A stretch of 64,000 nt of DNA from Bacteroidales bacterium (lineage in GTDB: Bacteria > Bacteroidota > Bacteroidia > Bacteroidales > BM520): assembly GCA_031276035.1 (NCBI GenBank), contig JAISNV010000044.1, positions 1 through 64,000 on the forward strand, given 5' to 3'. The position numbers and the translations under genes are program-made. Of this stretch, positions 9,261 through 18,718 are shown piece after piece (the first letter of the stretch is position 1; every line of letters begins with the position of its first letter). Under the pieces are notes generated by a model that was not told the DNA's origin, ran no database searches, and worked only from the letters and a program-made list of their open reading frames with translations.

Positions 9261-9395
9261 TAAAAAAGCAGCCTTCCACTTTCCCAAATGCAAGGCAGCA
9301 TTTTAAAAAAGCAGCCTTCCACTTTCCCAAATGCAAGGCAGCATTTTAAAAAAGCAGCCTTCTATTTTCCCAAATGCAAGGCAGCATTTAATCAA
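9249..9395. repeat. 43-bp tandem repeat array (3 full copies plus a partial)
   Basis: The unit begins AAGGCAGCATTTTAAAAAAG and ends TTTCCCAAATGC. Copies run 9249-9291, 9292-9334 and 9335-9377, the third with two substitutions, and a degenerate partial starts at 9378. A further stretch at 9408-9428 is an imperfect inverted copy of the CCTTCC...TTTCCCAAA half, so the array is closed by an opposite-strand copy. There are no spacers. The array fills the space between the HU gene and the STAND gene. Confidence 0.9.
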
Positions 9396-9526
9396 ATACA
9401 AAGGACGATTTTGGGAAAAGGAAGGTAGGAAATTAGGGAACAAAAAGATGCGTGTATTTATGAGTTATGGACAATGCATGGCAGATACCAATATTTTAAA
9501 AAAAAGTATAAATAAATAAATTGGAA

Positions 9527-12500
9527 ATGAATAGTAGATTACAAGCCATAGAAAATTCCCTTGCAAGTATAAATGAAACCGTTTTTCAAGAATTATGTGA
9601 TAGTTTTTTAATTCTTAAAAACGAGAATTACCGTGCTTTTTCGAGAATCGGAAGTCAGAGCGGAAAGCAAAAAACTATAAAAGGAACACCTGATACTTTT
9701 TTTTTGTTGCCTAATGGTAAATATGTATTTGTGGAATATTCAACCAATATTTCTAAAGGTGTATCAAAACTGCAAGAAGACATAGAAAAATGCCTTAATA
9801 CTACAAAAACAAAAATTCTAATAAATCAGATTGCAGAAATAATACTTTGCATAAACTTCAATTTAAATACAGAAGAAATTCAATCTTTGAGAAGTCTATT
9901 GGGTAAAGCTAAATTGACATTAACAATTTATACTCTTGATTCTTTATCATTAGAACTGCATTTGCAACATAGAGACTTAGTTCATAAGTATTTGGGATTA
10001 CCTTTGGATACAGGACAGATTGTTTCTATTAGCACTTTTGTTGATGAGTACAATAAAGCGTCAAAGGGTATAGCAACGCCACTGGATAATACTTTTCTAC
10101 ACAGAGATGAAGAATTAGAAAATATCAAACAGCAAATCAAGCAAAGCGACTTCTTAATAATCACTGGCGTTGCAGGAGTTGGTAAAACAAAAATAGCAAT
10201 TGAGGCTATTAATAGTTTTTTAGCGGAGAATTTATCTTATGATGCTTTTTGTGTTTCTTATAAAAATTGTGAATTGTTGAGTGATTTATATCAACACTTT
10301 GACGATAAAAAAGATTATATCCTTTTCGTTGACGATGCCAATAGAATAGATGCTTTTAGTCAAATTACAGGTTTTTATAAATCGCAACGAACAGGTAATT
10401 TAAAAATTCTGCTTACTGCAAGAGATTATGCTTTGCCCATTGTAGAAAGTTTTTGTTTTGGATTTGTACCCGCCCAATTTAATTTAAAAAAGTTCACAGA
10501 TGAACAAATTACTGATATTATCAAGGCAGAACCTTTCAATATCTCAAATTGGCAGTTCCATAAAGAAATTGTTCGTATAGCGGATGGCAATCCGCGGCTT
10601 GCAATTATGACGGCATTGCTTGCAAAGCAAGAGCAAAATATTTATGCTTTAGCGGATGTGTCCGATTTGTTTGAGAAATATTTCTCAACATTTGTAAATG
10701 ATGATGGAGAATTCTCCAATCAATTTAATATCAAATGTCTGGGAATTATTGCTTTTTTTAATGCTATACCCTATAAAGATAAAAATATAACTGAACCTAT
10801 TTTACAAAATTTTGGTGTTGATTATTCATTATTTATTGATGCAATTGAAAAATTAGACAGATTAGAATTAGTAGAAATTCGATATGATTATGTGAAAATC
10901 CCCGAACAAAATTTAGCAACTTTCTTTTTCTACAAGACATTTGTAAAAGATAATTTACTCTCATTTGAAATACTTTTAATAAAATATTTTAATGAGAATA
11001 AAAATCGGTTTAAAGATTGTGTTATTCCTGCAAATAATACTTTCGGCTATGAAAATGTGATGCAAAAACTTAAACCTATTCTCCAAAACTATTTAAAATC
11101 AATAGAAAATGATGAAGAAAGGATATTTGCATTTTTAGAAACATTTTGGTTTTACCTGCAAGAAGAAACATTATTGTTCGTTTACAATGGGATAAATCAA
11201 TTGCCTTTACTCCATAACATCATTTATGAAGTTAAATATGAAACAAATGATTTTACTTATGAACAAAATAAAGTTATAGAACTGATTAGTAATTTTTTCC
11301 GATTTCAAAACAAACTCAAGGATGCAATCGAATTGATTTTTGAGTTTGTCAGAAAGAAACCTGAACGTTTACCAGAACTTATACACAACATTAGAGAAGT
11401 ACTTGTATTTGATTGTACAGACGAGGGCTATGGTTTTGAAAGGCAAAATATACTTTTCCGAATTTTAATTGATGGGTTAAATAAACAGGACATTTTATAT
11501 TCAACGATATTTTATGAATTGTCAAAAACATTTCTTGCTTTTAAATATCGACAAACAGAAAGCGGAAGACATAATACCATATCACTTTATCAATACCCAA
11601 TCCCCGACAATAAATGGATTAGAACATTTCGAAAAAACATTTGGGAGAATGTAAATGACAATTTCAAAACGTTTCCTGAGAAATCTCTCGAATTATTGCA
11701 GAGTTATGCAAAAGTAAGTCCAGACGTGACAAAAGAATTAATGGAATATGATATTCAATTTTTGATACCCATTATTGAAAATCATTTAATACCTGACATA
11801 TTTGAACACTGTTTGTATGTTCAAGAACAAATTAGATGGTGTAAAAGAAATGAAATAACACCTTTTGAATTCGTTTCTTTATCTCAAAAATTTACAAATC
11901 CAACTTATGAAATGTATCTTATTTTAGACTGGGATAGTTATAGAGATAAGAATAGTTATGATTTTGACAACTATAGAGAATATGAAAAATTAAAGGAAGT
12001 AGAAGTTCGAAAATATTTTGTTTTTAATGACATTCAAGAAATCAAATCGTTTTATGATACTTTTATTCACTTAAAAAGTATTGCAGAAAATGATTGGAGT
12101 TACAATAACTCTTTCGATTTAATTATTGATGAAAATTGCTCAAAGAATTTCGAATTAGGTTGTCAGTTTCTATCCGAAGTAATAGCTACAAATAATCAAA
12201 TTAGTTATATTCCAAGAATTGTTTTTAGAAATCAATTAATCACACAGGAAAAATCACAATATATCTGGAACATTATACAAAGCAATGATTTTGAAAATAG
12301 ATATTCTTGGGAGTTGTCTTTTTATGATAATCTGGCAGACAGTCTAATCAATGAAAAATATATTGAACAGATTAAAAATACTGTAAAAAAACTACCGGAT
12401 AGAACTTCAATATGGTTTGGCGGCTTAAAACGATATTTAGCTGTTGAACCTAATTTATTTCAAGAATTATTACAAATCATTATTGATAAGCACGAAAAAC

Positions 12501-13234
12501 AGGACAAAATAGTTTTTGTACAATTCAATATTATAGAAGACCATTTTGATGAGTTAGGGAATGATATTGATTTAATAAAGAAACTATACTTGCAACAGGA
12601 TTTAATAGACAATCACTTTGACCTAACTCGAAAAGGATTTGCAAAAATTATACAGCGAGACGAAAACTTTCTTATTGAGTATATAAATCAACATTGCTTG
12701 CATGAAGATAGATATTTGAATGTCATTTGGGAATCCGCTAATATTGAGCCGATCCTAAAAACTGTTTTTGATTCGATTGATAAAAAAGATATGTATTTTG
12801 GGTCTAGAGGGCATTTTTGTAATTCTTTCTTTTGGAATTTACCACAAGAAGCAAATCGTCGTGCAAAGAACTTTCTTCTGGATTATTGCAGAGAAAATTA
12901 TGAAAGTTATAAGAAAACGAATCTTATTGTGGATATAGCAAGACATTCAATGAGAGAGTTATTTGAAGATGTGTTGTTACTGTTTATATCCTTAACACAA
13001 AATGTTGATTTATTTTCTAAAATTTGGTGGATAGGAAATGGAGGAATGTATTCAGGCGATGTAATAATTGGAGACGTTAAAGCTGCAGAATGGCGTAAAA
13101 TACTTTCTATTGTTGAAAAATATGACATTGGAATAAAATTGTTGCCCATAAAGCAGTATATAAATCAAGAAGTTGAAAGTTCATTAAATTATGCTGATTG
13201 GGAACGAAAAAGAAAATTTATTGAAAATGATTAA
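9527..13234 (+). CDS. STAND NTPase with N-terminal PD-(D/E)XK-like domain, Avs-like
   Basis: This is a 1235-residue protein (numbered from ATG 9527; the frame also opens at TTG 9521). Residues about 1-150 resemble the restriction-endonuclease-like module of bacterial STAND proteins: GTPD at 53-56 and YVFVEYS ending at 72, with Ser where the usual ExK lysine would be. A P-loop STAND ATPase follows: Walker A GVAGVGKT at 214-221, Walker B YILFVDD at 264-270 and an arginine-finger-like TARDYA at 297-302. Roughly residues 480-1235 are helical, without clear TPR consensus, and would be the target sensor. The plan of nuclease-like effector, STAND NTPase and long helical sensor matches antiviral Avs proteins, so phage defence is inferred. 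No partner gene is adjacent. Confidence 0.75.
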   Translation: MNSRLQAIENSLASINETVFQELCDSFLILKNENYRAFSRIGSQSGKQKTIKGTPDTFFLLPNGKYVFVEYSTNISKGVSKLQEDIEKCLNTTKTKILINQIAEIILCINFNLNTEEIQSLRSLLGKAKLTLTIYTLDSLSLELHLQHRDLVHKYLGLPLDTGQIVSISTFVDEYNKASKGIATPLDNTFLHRDEELENIKQQIKQSDFLIITGVAGVGKTKIAIEAINSFLAENLSYDAFCVSYKNCELLSDLYQHFDDKKDYILFVDDANRIDAFSQITGFYKSQRTGNLKILLTARDYALPIVESFCFGFVPAQFNLKKFTDEQITDIIKAEPFNISNWQFHKEIVRIADGNPRLAIMTALLAKQEQNIYALADVSDLFEKYFSTFVNDDGEFSNQFNIKCLGIIAFFNAIPYKDKNITEPILQNFGVDYSLFIDAIEKLDRLELVEIRYDYVKIPEQNLATFFFYKTFVKDNLLSFEILLIKYFNENKNRFKDCVIPANNTFGYENVMQKLKPILQNYLKSIENDEERIFAFLETFWFYLQEETLLFVYNGINQLPLLHNIIYEVKYETNDFTYEQNKVIELISNFFRFQNKLKDAIELIFEFVRKKPERLPELIHNIREVLVFDCTDEGYGFERQNILFRILIDGLNKQDILYSTIFYELSKTFLAFKYRQTESGRHNTISLYQYPIPDNKWIRTFRKNIWENVNDNFKTFPEKSLELLQSYAKVSPDVTKELMEYDIQFLIPIIENHLIPDIFEHCLYVQEQIRWCKRNEITPFEFVSLSQKFTNPTYEMYLILDWDSYRDKNSYDFDNYREYEKLKEVEVRKYFVFNDIQEIKSFYDTFIHLKSIAENDWSYNNSFDLIIDENCSKNFELGCQFLSEVIATNNQISYIPRIVFRNQLITQEKSQYIWNIIQSNDFENRYSWELSFYDNLADSLINEKYIEQIKNTVKKLPDRTSIWFGGLKRYLAVEPNLFQELLQIIIDKHEKQDKIVFVQFNIIEDHFDELGNDIDLIKKLYLQQDLIDNHFDLTRKGFAKIIQRDENFLIEYINQHCLHEDRYLNVIWESANIEPILKTVFDSIDKKDMYFGSRGHFCNSFFWNLPQEANRRAKNFLLDYCRENYESYKKTNLIVDIARHSMRELFEDVLLLFISLTQNVDLFSKIWWIGNGGMYSGDVIIGDVKAAEWRKILSIVEKYDIGIKLLPIKQYINQEVESSLNYADWERKRKFIEND

Positions 13235-13456
13235 AGTTCAATTATATAATAGATAAAAAAATGCACAGTTGTTAACAAGAAGTCTGCTACAATCTAAGTG
13301 TGATTTCGCCGAAAGCGTTGCGGGAATCTGGTAGTTTATCTCACATCGTCAATTCACTTAACCGGTACTTTGCAAAACCGCTGGAAAGTAAACCGGCGAA
13401 TAACATGCAAAACCGAAATACCTTTTAACTTTAAAAGAATAACTTAAATAAATTAT

Positions 13457-13464
13457 TACTTTTG
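13457..13464 (+). promoter_or_regulatory. Putative -7 box (TACTTTTG) for the amidohydrolase gene
   Basis: TACTTTTG fits TAnnTTTG and lies 32 nt upstream of the ATG at 13496. No strong -33 TTTG is seen. Confidence 0.5.
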
Positions 13465-13495
13465 CCATGTTTATTCATTAATATACACGAACATT

Positions 13496-15232
13496 ATGAA
13501 ACACTTTTTAGCCTTACTTATATTCATTTTAATGTTTTCCGGATGTACTACAAACCCTGATAGGGTGGATCTTACAAATTATCATAAAACAGCTATTTAT
13601 TATGGAGGAGACATACTCACCATGAATGATGAAATGCCTGTTGCCGAGGCCGTTCTTATCGGGGACGGTAAAATTTTAGCCGTAGGAAAGCAGAAAGAAA
13701 TACTTAAAAATAAGAAAAGAGATACTAAACTGATAGATATCAAAGGAAAAACCATGCTTCCCGGTTTTATAGATTCTCATAGTCATATTAATCAGGTTAC
13801 CAAGTTTCCCGATTTCTCGCCTGCCGAGGGAGTAGTTTCAAAAGAAACTTTAGTAGAATACGGAGCACAGCAATTTAATGAATGGTTTGAACGCTCCCAA
13901 GCCGAAGGAACTTATGAGCAGGGTGATTGGTTTATTGGCAACGGATATGATAATACTATATTTCCTAATGCGGAAAACCCAACTGCTGCGGATCTTGACA
14001 AGATATCAGCCGATATTCCGGTATGCATAATTCATATGAGCAATCACGTGGCCGTAGTAAATAGTAAAGGCTTAGAAATTCTGGGTTATTATACCGGCAG
14101 TCAGTATATGGCAAAATATAATAAACTTCTTGGGAAATATCCGGACGGAAAGCTTAATGGTTTGTTGGAGGAGGAAGCATATTTCAGGCTCTACTTTGAC
14201 CCGAATGTCATTATGGATAATACCAGAACCAATACTCCTACCGATGAAAATATCCTGCGGAATGCAATGCATTTATATGCAAGTATGGGAATTACCACAG
14301 CTCAGGACGGAGCCGGAAGTAATATTGCGGAAAGTGTAAAAAAGATTATTGCAGAAGGAGATTCGTTATTGATAGATATCAATAGTTACGGTCCCAAGGA
14401 AAATATGCCCGGTCCTAGTAGAGAAACAAAATATACCAACGGATTGAGGATTGCCGGGGTAAAGCTTTTCCTCGACGGTTCTCCGCAGGCAAAAACAGCC
14501 TGGCTGCTCCAACCGTATTATGTTGTGCCTGATGGTAAAAGTGCAGACTATAACGGGTTTCCACAGATGACCGATGCGGCTTTATATGAGGAACTGGTTA
14601 TTTGCATGAGAAACGGTTATCAGGTTATAGCACATGCAAACGGGTCTGCAGCAATCCGGCAATTCCTTGAACAATATAATAAAGCCTTGGAAACAACAGG
14701 AGCCTCTCAAGATCTTATGCCGGTCATTATACATTCCCAAACAATAACAGAAAGTCAGTTGGATGAAGCGGAAAGACTCGGAATCAATCCTTCCTTCTTT
14801 CACGATCATACCTACTACTGGGGAGACTATTATCTTTCATCCATCCTTGGTCCGGATTTGGGGCAACACATCAGTCCGTTAAGTTCCGCCCTGAAAAGAA
14901 ATATTAATGTAACCATCCATCAAGACTCGCCGGTAGTACCTCCGGACATGATATTCAGCATACATAATGCGGTAAATAGAATTACCCGCAACGGACAATC
15001 AATAGGACAACAATATACTGTCGATCCTATGGACGCAATTAAATTGGTTACAATTAACGGTGCCAAACAATATTATCAGGAAAACGAAAGAGGAAGTATA
15101 GAACCCGGAAAGATTGCGGATTTTGTTATTCTGGATAAGAATCCCGTTAAAGTTGATAAACTGCATATAAAAGACATTATAGTTCTGGAAACTATAAAAA
15201 GAGGTAAAACAATTTACAAAAAAGAAATATAG
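13496..15232 (+). CDS. Amidohydrolase lipoprotein (YtcJ-like)
   Basis: This 578-residue protein has a lipoprotein signal (MFSGC, Cys17) and the full metal-dependent amidohydrolase plan. A small beta domain (AVLIGDGKILAVGKQ, KTMLPGFIDSHSH with the metal-binding HxH) leads into a TIM barrel. Further candidate ligand and catalytic residues are in VIAHANGSAAIRQ, VIIHSQTI and TIHQDSPVVPPD. A C-terminal beta part carries GSIEPGKIADFVILDKNP. YtcJ-type members hydrolyse amide or formamide bonds, and the substrate here is unknown. The lipobox places it at the envelope. It is transcribed alone and converges on anmK with no strong terminator between them. Confidence 0.85.
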   Translation: MKHFLALLIFILMFSGCTTNPDRVDLTNYHKTAIYYGGDILTMNDEMPVAEAVLIGDGKILAVGKQKEILKNKKRDTKLIDIKGKTMLPGFIDSHSHINQVTKFPDFSPAEGVVSKETLVEYGAQQFNEWFERSQAEGTYEQGDWFIGNGYDNTIFPNAENPTAADLDKISADIPVCIIHMSNHVAVVNSKGLEILGYYTGSQYMAKYNKLLGKYPDGKLNGLLEEEAYFRLYFDPNVIMDNTRTNTPTDENILRNAMHLYASMGITTAQDGAGSNIAESVKKIIAEGDSLLIDINSYGPKENMPGPSRETKYTNGLRIAGVKLFLDGSPQAKTAWLLQPYYVVPDGKSADYNGFPQMTDAALYEELVICMRNGYQVIAHANGSAAIRQFLEQYNKALETTGASQDLMPVIIHSQTITESQLDEAERLGINPSFFHDHTYYWGDYYLSSILGPDLGQHISPLSSALKRNINVTIHQDSPVVPPDMIFSIHNAVNRITRNGQSIGQQYTVDPMDAIKLVTINGAKQYYQENERGSIEPGKIADFVILDKNPVKVDKLHIKDIIVLETIKRGKTIYKKEI

Positions 15233-15333
15233 ATTTACAAGATTCCAATAGGTAAGTGCGTTAAAAGATAGCCGCAATTATTTCACCTTAAATATTATTA
15301 TCTCTTTTTATTAAGAACACCTGATGGATTTTG

Positions 15334-16419
15334 TTAAGACGTTGCTATTCTGCCTCCGCAATGGTCTCTTTCTGCTCCGGTTACGGATGAATAGATGTTT
15401 ACCTTTTCAATCATTCTCAATACCCCCATAAAAGCAAATATCACCGCTTCTTTGTAATTGACAAGAGTTTCGTCAGGAATAATTATCTCACCTTCATTTA
15501 TATAATATTCAATTCTTTTTATCAGGTATTTGTTGAAAGCTCCTCCTCCGGTTATCAGTACTCTTCCTTTTCGTTTTATGCTTCTTGCGATCTGAATTGC
15601 AATGTGTTCAGTGTAAGTAGAAATCATATCTTTAATCTTCATATTTGAAATATAATTGGCATATACCGGTTTGAAGAACGTATTTACATATTCTTTTCCT
15701 AATGACTTCGGAGGCGGAAGTTTGTAATATTCCAGATTGTTTAAATCATTCAACAAGTTTTTGTTTATTTTACCCTTTCTTGCGATTTCACCGTCTTTAT
15801 CAAAATCTTTCCCCATGCATTGCGACAATTCGTTGAGGATTATGTTTGAAGGACAGATGTCAAATGCCACTCTCACCTTCTTTTCATCAATATATTCATC
15901 ATAAGAGATATTACTGAATCCGCCTATGTTGATACAAAAATCATAACCGCCGAAAAGCAGTTTGTCGCCGATTGGAACCAAAGGCGCGCCTTGTCCGCCC
16001 AATTCAACATCCTGCGAACGGAAATCATAAACAACAGGTAATCCGCATATCTTGGAAATTACGTCACCCTTACCGATTTGTACTGTTATCCCTTCACTTG
16101 GCTTGTGGAATATAGTATGCCCGTGGCTCGCAATAAAATCGGGATTGATATTATATTTCTCACAGAAAACATTCACTTGTTTCCCTGTAAATTCTCCGTA
16201 TATTCTGCTTTTACCTTCCAAGTCGGTTTTATCGGAATAAAAAGCATCCTTCAACAGTTGATGAATATCCTCCGGATAAGCAACGGTTTCCGCAATATTT
16301 ATTTTAAAATGCCATTTATCTGTGAAATAAAAACTGCAAAAGACAATATCAAGTCCGTCTTGACTTGTTCCGGACATTAATCCGATTACTTTATATGTTT
16401 CAGTTAAATCATTATTCAT
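15334..16419 (-). CDS. anmK: Anhydro-N-acetylmuramic acid kinase
   Basis: This 361-residue cytosolic enzyme phosphorylates and opens 1,6-anhydro-MurNAc to MurNAc-6-phosphate in peptidoglycan recycling. The N-terminal ATP-binding signature VIGLMSGTSQDGLD is diagnostic. Other family blocks are SHGHTIFHKP, VYDFRSQDVELGGQGAPLVP, CINIGGFSN and RVLITGGGAFNKYL. Length is normal. It begins 19 nt after the stop of the GLUG-repeat secreted protein on the same strand, so the two could share a transcript, although their roles look unrelated. A NagZ-like GH3 fusion elsewhere in the window (41376-44321) could supply the preceding recycling step. Confidence 0.93.
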   Translation of the reverse strand: MNNDLTETYKVIGLMSGTSQDGLDIVFCSFYFTDKWHFKINIAETVAYPEDIHQLLKDAFYSDKTDLEGKSRIYGEFTGKQVNVFCEKYNINPDFIASHGHTIFHKPSEGITVQIGKGDVISKICGLPVVYDFRSQDVELGGQGAPLVPIGDKLLFGGYDFCINIGGFSNISYDEYIDEKKVRVAFDICPSNIILNELSQCMGKDFDKDGEIARKGKINKNLLNDLNNLEYYKLPPPKSLGKEYVNTFFKPVYANYISNMKIKDMISTYTEHIAIQIARSIKRKGRVLITGGGAFNKYLIKRIEYYINEGEIIIPDETLVNYKEAVIFAFMGVLRMIEKVNIYSSVTGAERDHCGGRIATS

Positions 16420-16438
16420 CTTACAGAAGTAAATGCAA

Positions 16439-18424
16439 CTATTTTTTTAGAACTTTTTTATTAATGACAATTTTTCCATCACAAACAATTTGAACATAAT
16501 AAACTCCCTTTGGTAAGGAGGTAATATCTATATTCGTTTTTTCTTCTGCAGGATTAATTTTACTAATGATATTGCCGGCAGTATTGAATATTAAAATATT
16601 AACCGATTGATATTTTGCTTTTTCGAATTGAATAATAAATTTCCCCGAAGTAGGATTCGGATAGATGATAATTTCTTCGGTATTATTAACCGATATGCCT
16701 ATATGAGTAGTAATAAAAATTTCCTCATTACCGAAATAGTATTCGTCTTCGGCAATTTCTACAAAGACTCTATATGTATATTGAGTGTTAGCATCCAGAT
16801 TAATTAAATCATATTCAAGTTCATTGATAGAAGGGCTAAGATTAATTTTGGTGAAATCTTGCTCGGAAGATTTTTTATATTCGAAACCTTGAGCAATTAA
16901 AGTAGTATTCTGGATATTAACAAACCCATTTAATGTTGCGTTCGAATATGAAATATTTGTTGCCGGTAAAGTTGTCATTACACTCATGCTGAAAATGGGA
17001 TAACCCTCATTAACAAAAGGTTCAATATCCGTTTTATATGTTAGCGGATCTGCATTTAGAATATTTACAAATTCTTGAGTTTGCATGTCTTCGCTTATTT
17101 TATCCATTCCTCCAAAAGTACCCGAACCATCACAAGTATTTAAGTAATAAGAATTATCTACCTCGTGACTACCGTATTTATATCCGAGAATGCCGCCTCT
17201 TGTTTTTCCTGTAAGAGTTCCCACATTATAAGAGTTTTTAATAAGAATATTTTCATATGAAGTTCCGACAACTCCACCCGAATAAGCATTAGAAAACGTT
17301 GAAGAAAAGATTTCACCTGTATTATAGCAGTTGGATACAGTTGTTTTTTTACTTTCCCCGATAATTCCTCCTGCAGATGAAAATATCTTAGAAGTATTGG
17401 CAGAATTAGTAGCAGAGATTTCACCTTTATTATAACATTTATTCATTAATATATTACTTCCGGAATTACTGGAAATAATTCCTCCGGCATAAGATGAAGG
17501 GGAATAATCATCATCACTTGATGGGCAAGAACTATAAGCAACAACATTACCGGTATTGTAACACTCGGTTACATCCATACTTGCTGCAACGTTCACATAA
17601 CCAATAATTCCTCCGGAATAAGCATTAGCCAAGGTCGAAGTACATGAAGAAAGAATTTCACCCGTGTTATAGCAGTTAGTTATAGTAATATTTTCAGTAA
17701 CTATACAATGCCCAATCATTCCTCCCGAATAAGAGAAAGACGGAAAGCCGGTAGGCGAACACGAAGTGTTGGAAGATATTGTGCCTGTATTATAGCAGTT
17801 GTTTATAGTTGTATTAGATCCATATCCTACAATACCTCCGGAACAAAGATAAGAGCCGCTAGAATTACAATAAGAATTAATATTAGCCGTATTATAACAA
17901 TTTTCAATTATAACATCCGATGAATATCCTACAATACCTCCTAAATATTTACTGCCGCTCCCAGATAATATTACGGTACTTTCTCCAATAATTCCAATAT
18001 TCCTTACACTTCCGTATTGAGCATATCCGAATAATCCGGCTCTCGTTAAAGTTTGGCTTTCGAGATACATATTACTAACCGTATGTCCGTCTCCGTCAAA
18101 GTGACCGGCAAAGAAATAATAATTGCCGTTAGGTATATAAAAACCCATTGAAGGCCATTGAAATGTTTGGCTACCGACAAGGTCAACATCAATTGTCATT
18201 CGGTAATATTTATTATAGCCGACCGCAGGTCCGAGAGCGCCGATACCATTATTTACAATATAAGCTAAGTAGGCGAGATTTTCGGCACTTTCAATTAAAT
18301 AAGGATCGCTTTCGGTACCCGAACCGTTTTCCCATGGCTCATAGTTGCCTGTCCATACGCTCACTTGGGCATGGGATAATGAAACAATTAGGCTTACTAA
18401 TAGGGTTGGTAGGAGTTTTTTCAT
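16439..18424 (-). CDS. Secreted GLUG-repeat protein with T9SS type A sorting domain
   Basis: This 661-residue protein has a Sec signal peptide (MKKLLPTLLVSLIVSLSHAQ). An N-terminal segment of the kind seen before GLUG repeats (YLIESAENLAYLAYIVNNG) follows. About eight tandem repeats of the form GGIIGY...NCYNTGEI span roughly residues 130-430, and these should build a right-handed beta solenoid. A fibronectin-like segment comes near 480-570. The C-terminal 80 residues hold a type A sorting signal (IYPNPTSGKF, then SLPKGVYYVQI and KKVLKK), which directs T9SS export and surface attachment or release. It is probably an adhesin-like surface protein. Its promoter box lies at 18537-18544. Confidence 0.85.
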   Translation of the reverse strand: MKKLLPTLLVSLIVSLSHAQVSVWTGNYEPWENGSGTESDPYLIESAENLAYLAYIVNNGIGALGPAVGYNKYYRMTIDVDLVGSQTFQWPSMGFYIPNGNYYFFAGHFDGDGHTVSNMYLESQTLTRAGLFGYAQYGSVRNIGIIGESTVILSGSGSKYLGGIVGYSSDVIIENCYNTANINSYCNSSGSYLCSGGIVGYGSNTTINNCYNTGTISSNTSCSPTGFPSFSYSGGMIGHCIVTENITITNCYNTGEILSSCTSTLANAYSGGIIGYVNVAASMDVTECYNTGNVVAYSSCPSSDDDYSPSSYAGGIISSNSGSNILMNKCYNKGEISATNSANTSKIFSSAGGIIGESKKTTVSNCYNTGEIFSSTFSNAYSGGVVGTSYENILIKNSYNVGTLTGKTRGGILGYKYGSHEVDNSYYLNTCDGSGTFGGMDKISEDMQTQEFVNILNADPLTYKTDIEPFVNEGYPIFSMSVMTTLPATNISYSNATLNGFVNIQNTTLIAQGFEYKKSSEQDFTKINLSPSINELEYDLINLDANTQYTYRVFVEIAEDEYYFGNEEIFITTHIGISVNNTEEIIIYPNPTSGKFIIQFEKAKYQSVNILIFNTAGNIISKINPAEEKTNIDITSLPKGVYYVQIVCDGKIVINKKVLKK

Positions 18425-18536
18425 GATTTTATTTTTTAGGAGATGAATAATATTTTGTGACGTTTGGGTAGATTTTTACTTTATTTTTCATGTTTATTTC
18501 AATATTTCTGACTTATTAATCAGATACAAAGGTAAC

Positions 18537-18544
18537 TGTATTTT
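18537..18544 (-). promoter_or_regulatory. Putative -7 box for the GLUG-repeat protein gene
   Basis: On the minus strand the sequence reads TACCTTTG, fitting TAnnTTTG, about 110 nt upstream of the start codon at 18424. Confidence 0.45.
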
Positions 18545-18678
18545 GTGTTTTATACAAATTTATTAGATTATGCATTGTCCGTCCTTGACAATAAAATTCC
18601 GTTACTTACCGTTATTCAAATTGTTAATATCAATAATAGAATTTATAAATCATTCTTCTTTAGATATAAAAAAAACAG

Positions 18679-18686
18679 TAACTTTG
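18679..18686 (+). promoter_or_regulatory. Putative -7 box (TAACTTTG) for the exbB operon
   Basis: TAACTTTG fits TAnnTTTG and lies 32 nt upstream of the exbB ATG at 18719. Confidence 0.55.
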
Positions 18687-18718
18687 CAAGTTAAATCAAT
18701 TTACGTAAAATAGAAAAA

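Noticed and set aside
9249-9395. Possible CRISPR array
   Set aside because: The 43-bp units are directly adjacent with no spacers and no cas genes are nearby.
9331-9519. 62-codon frame across the repeat array, including MRVFMSYGQCMADT that recalls the first strand of a TIR domain
   Set aside because: Its first third is made of the 43-bp repeat, it ends before any TIR fold could form, and it lacks a start signal; chance or a remnant is more likely.
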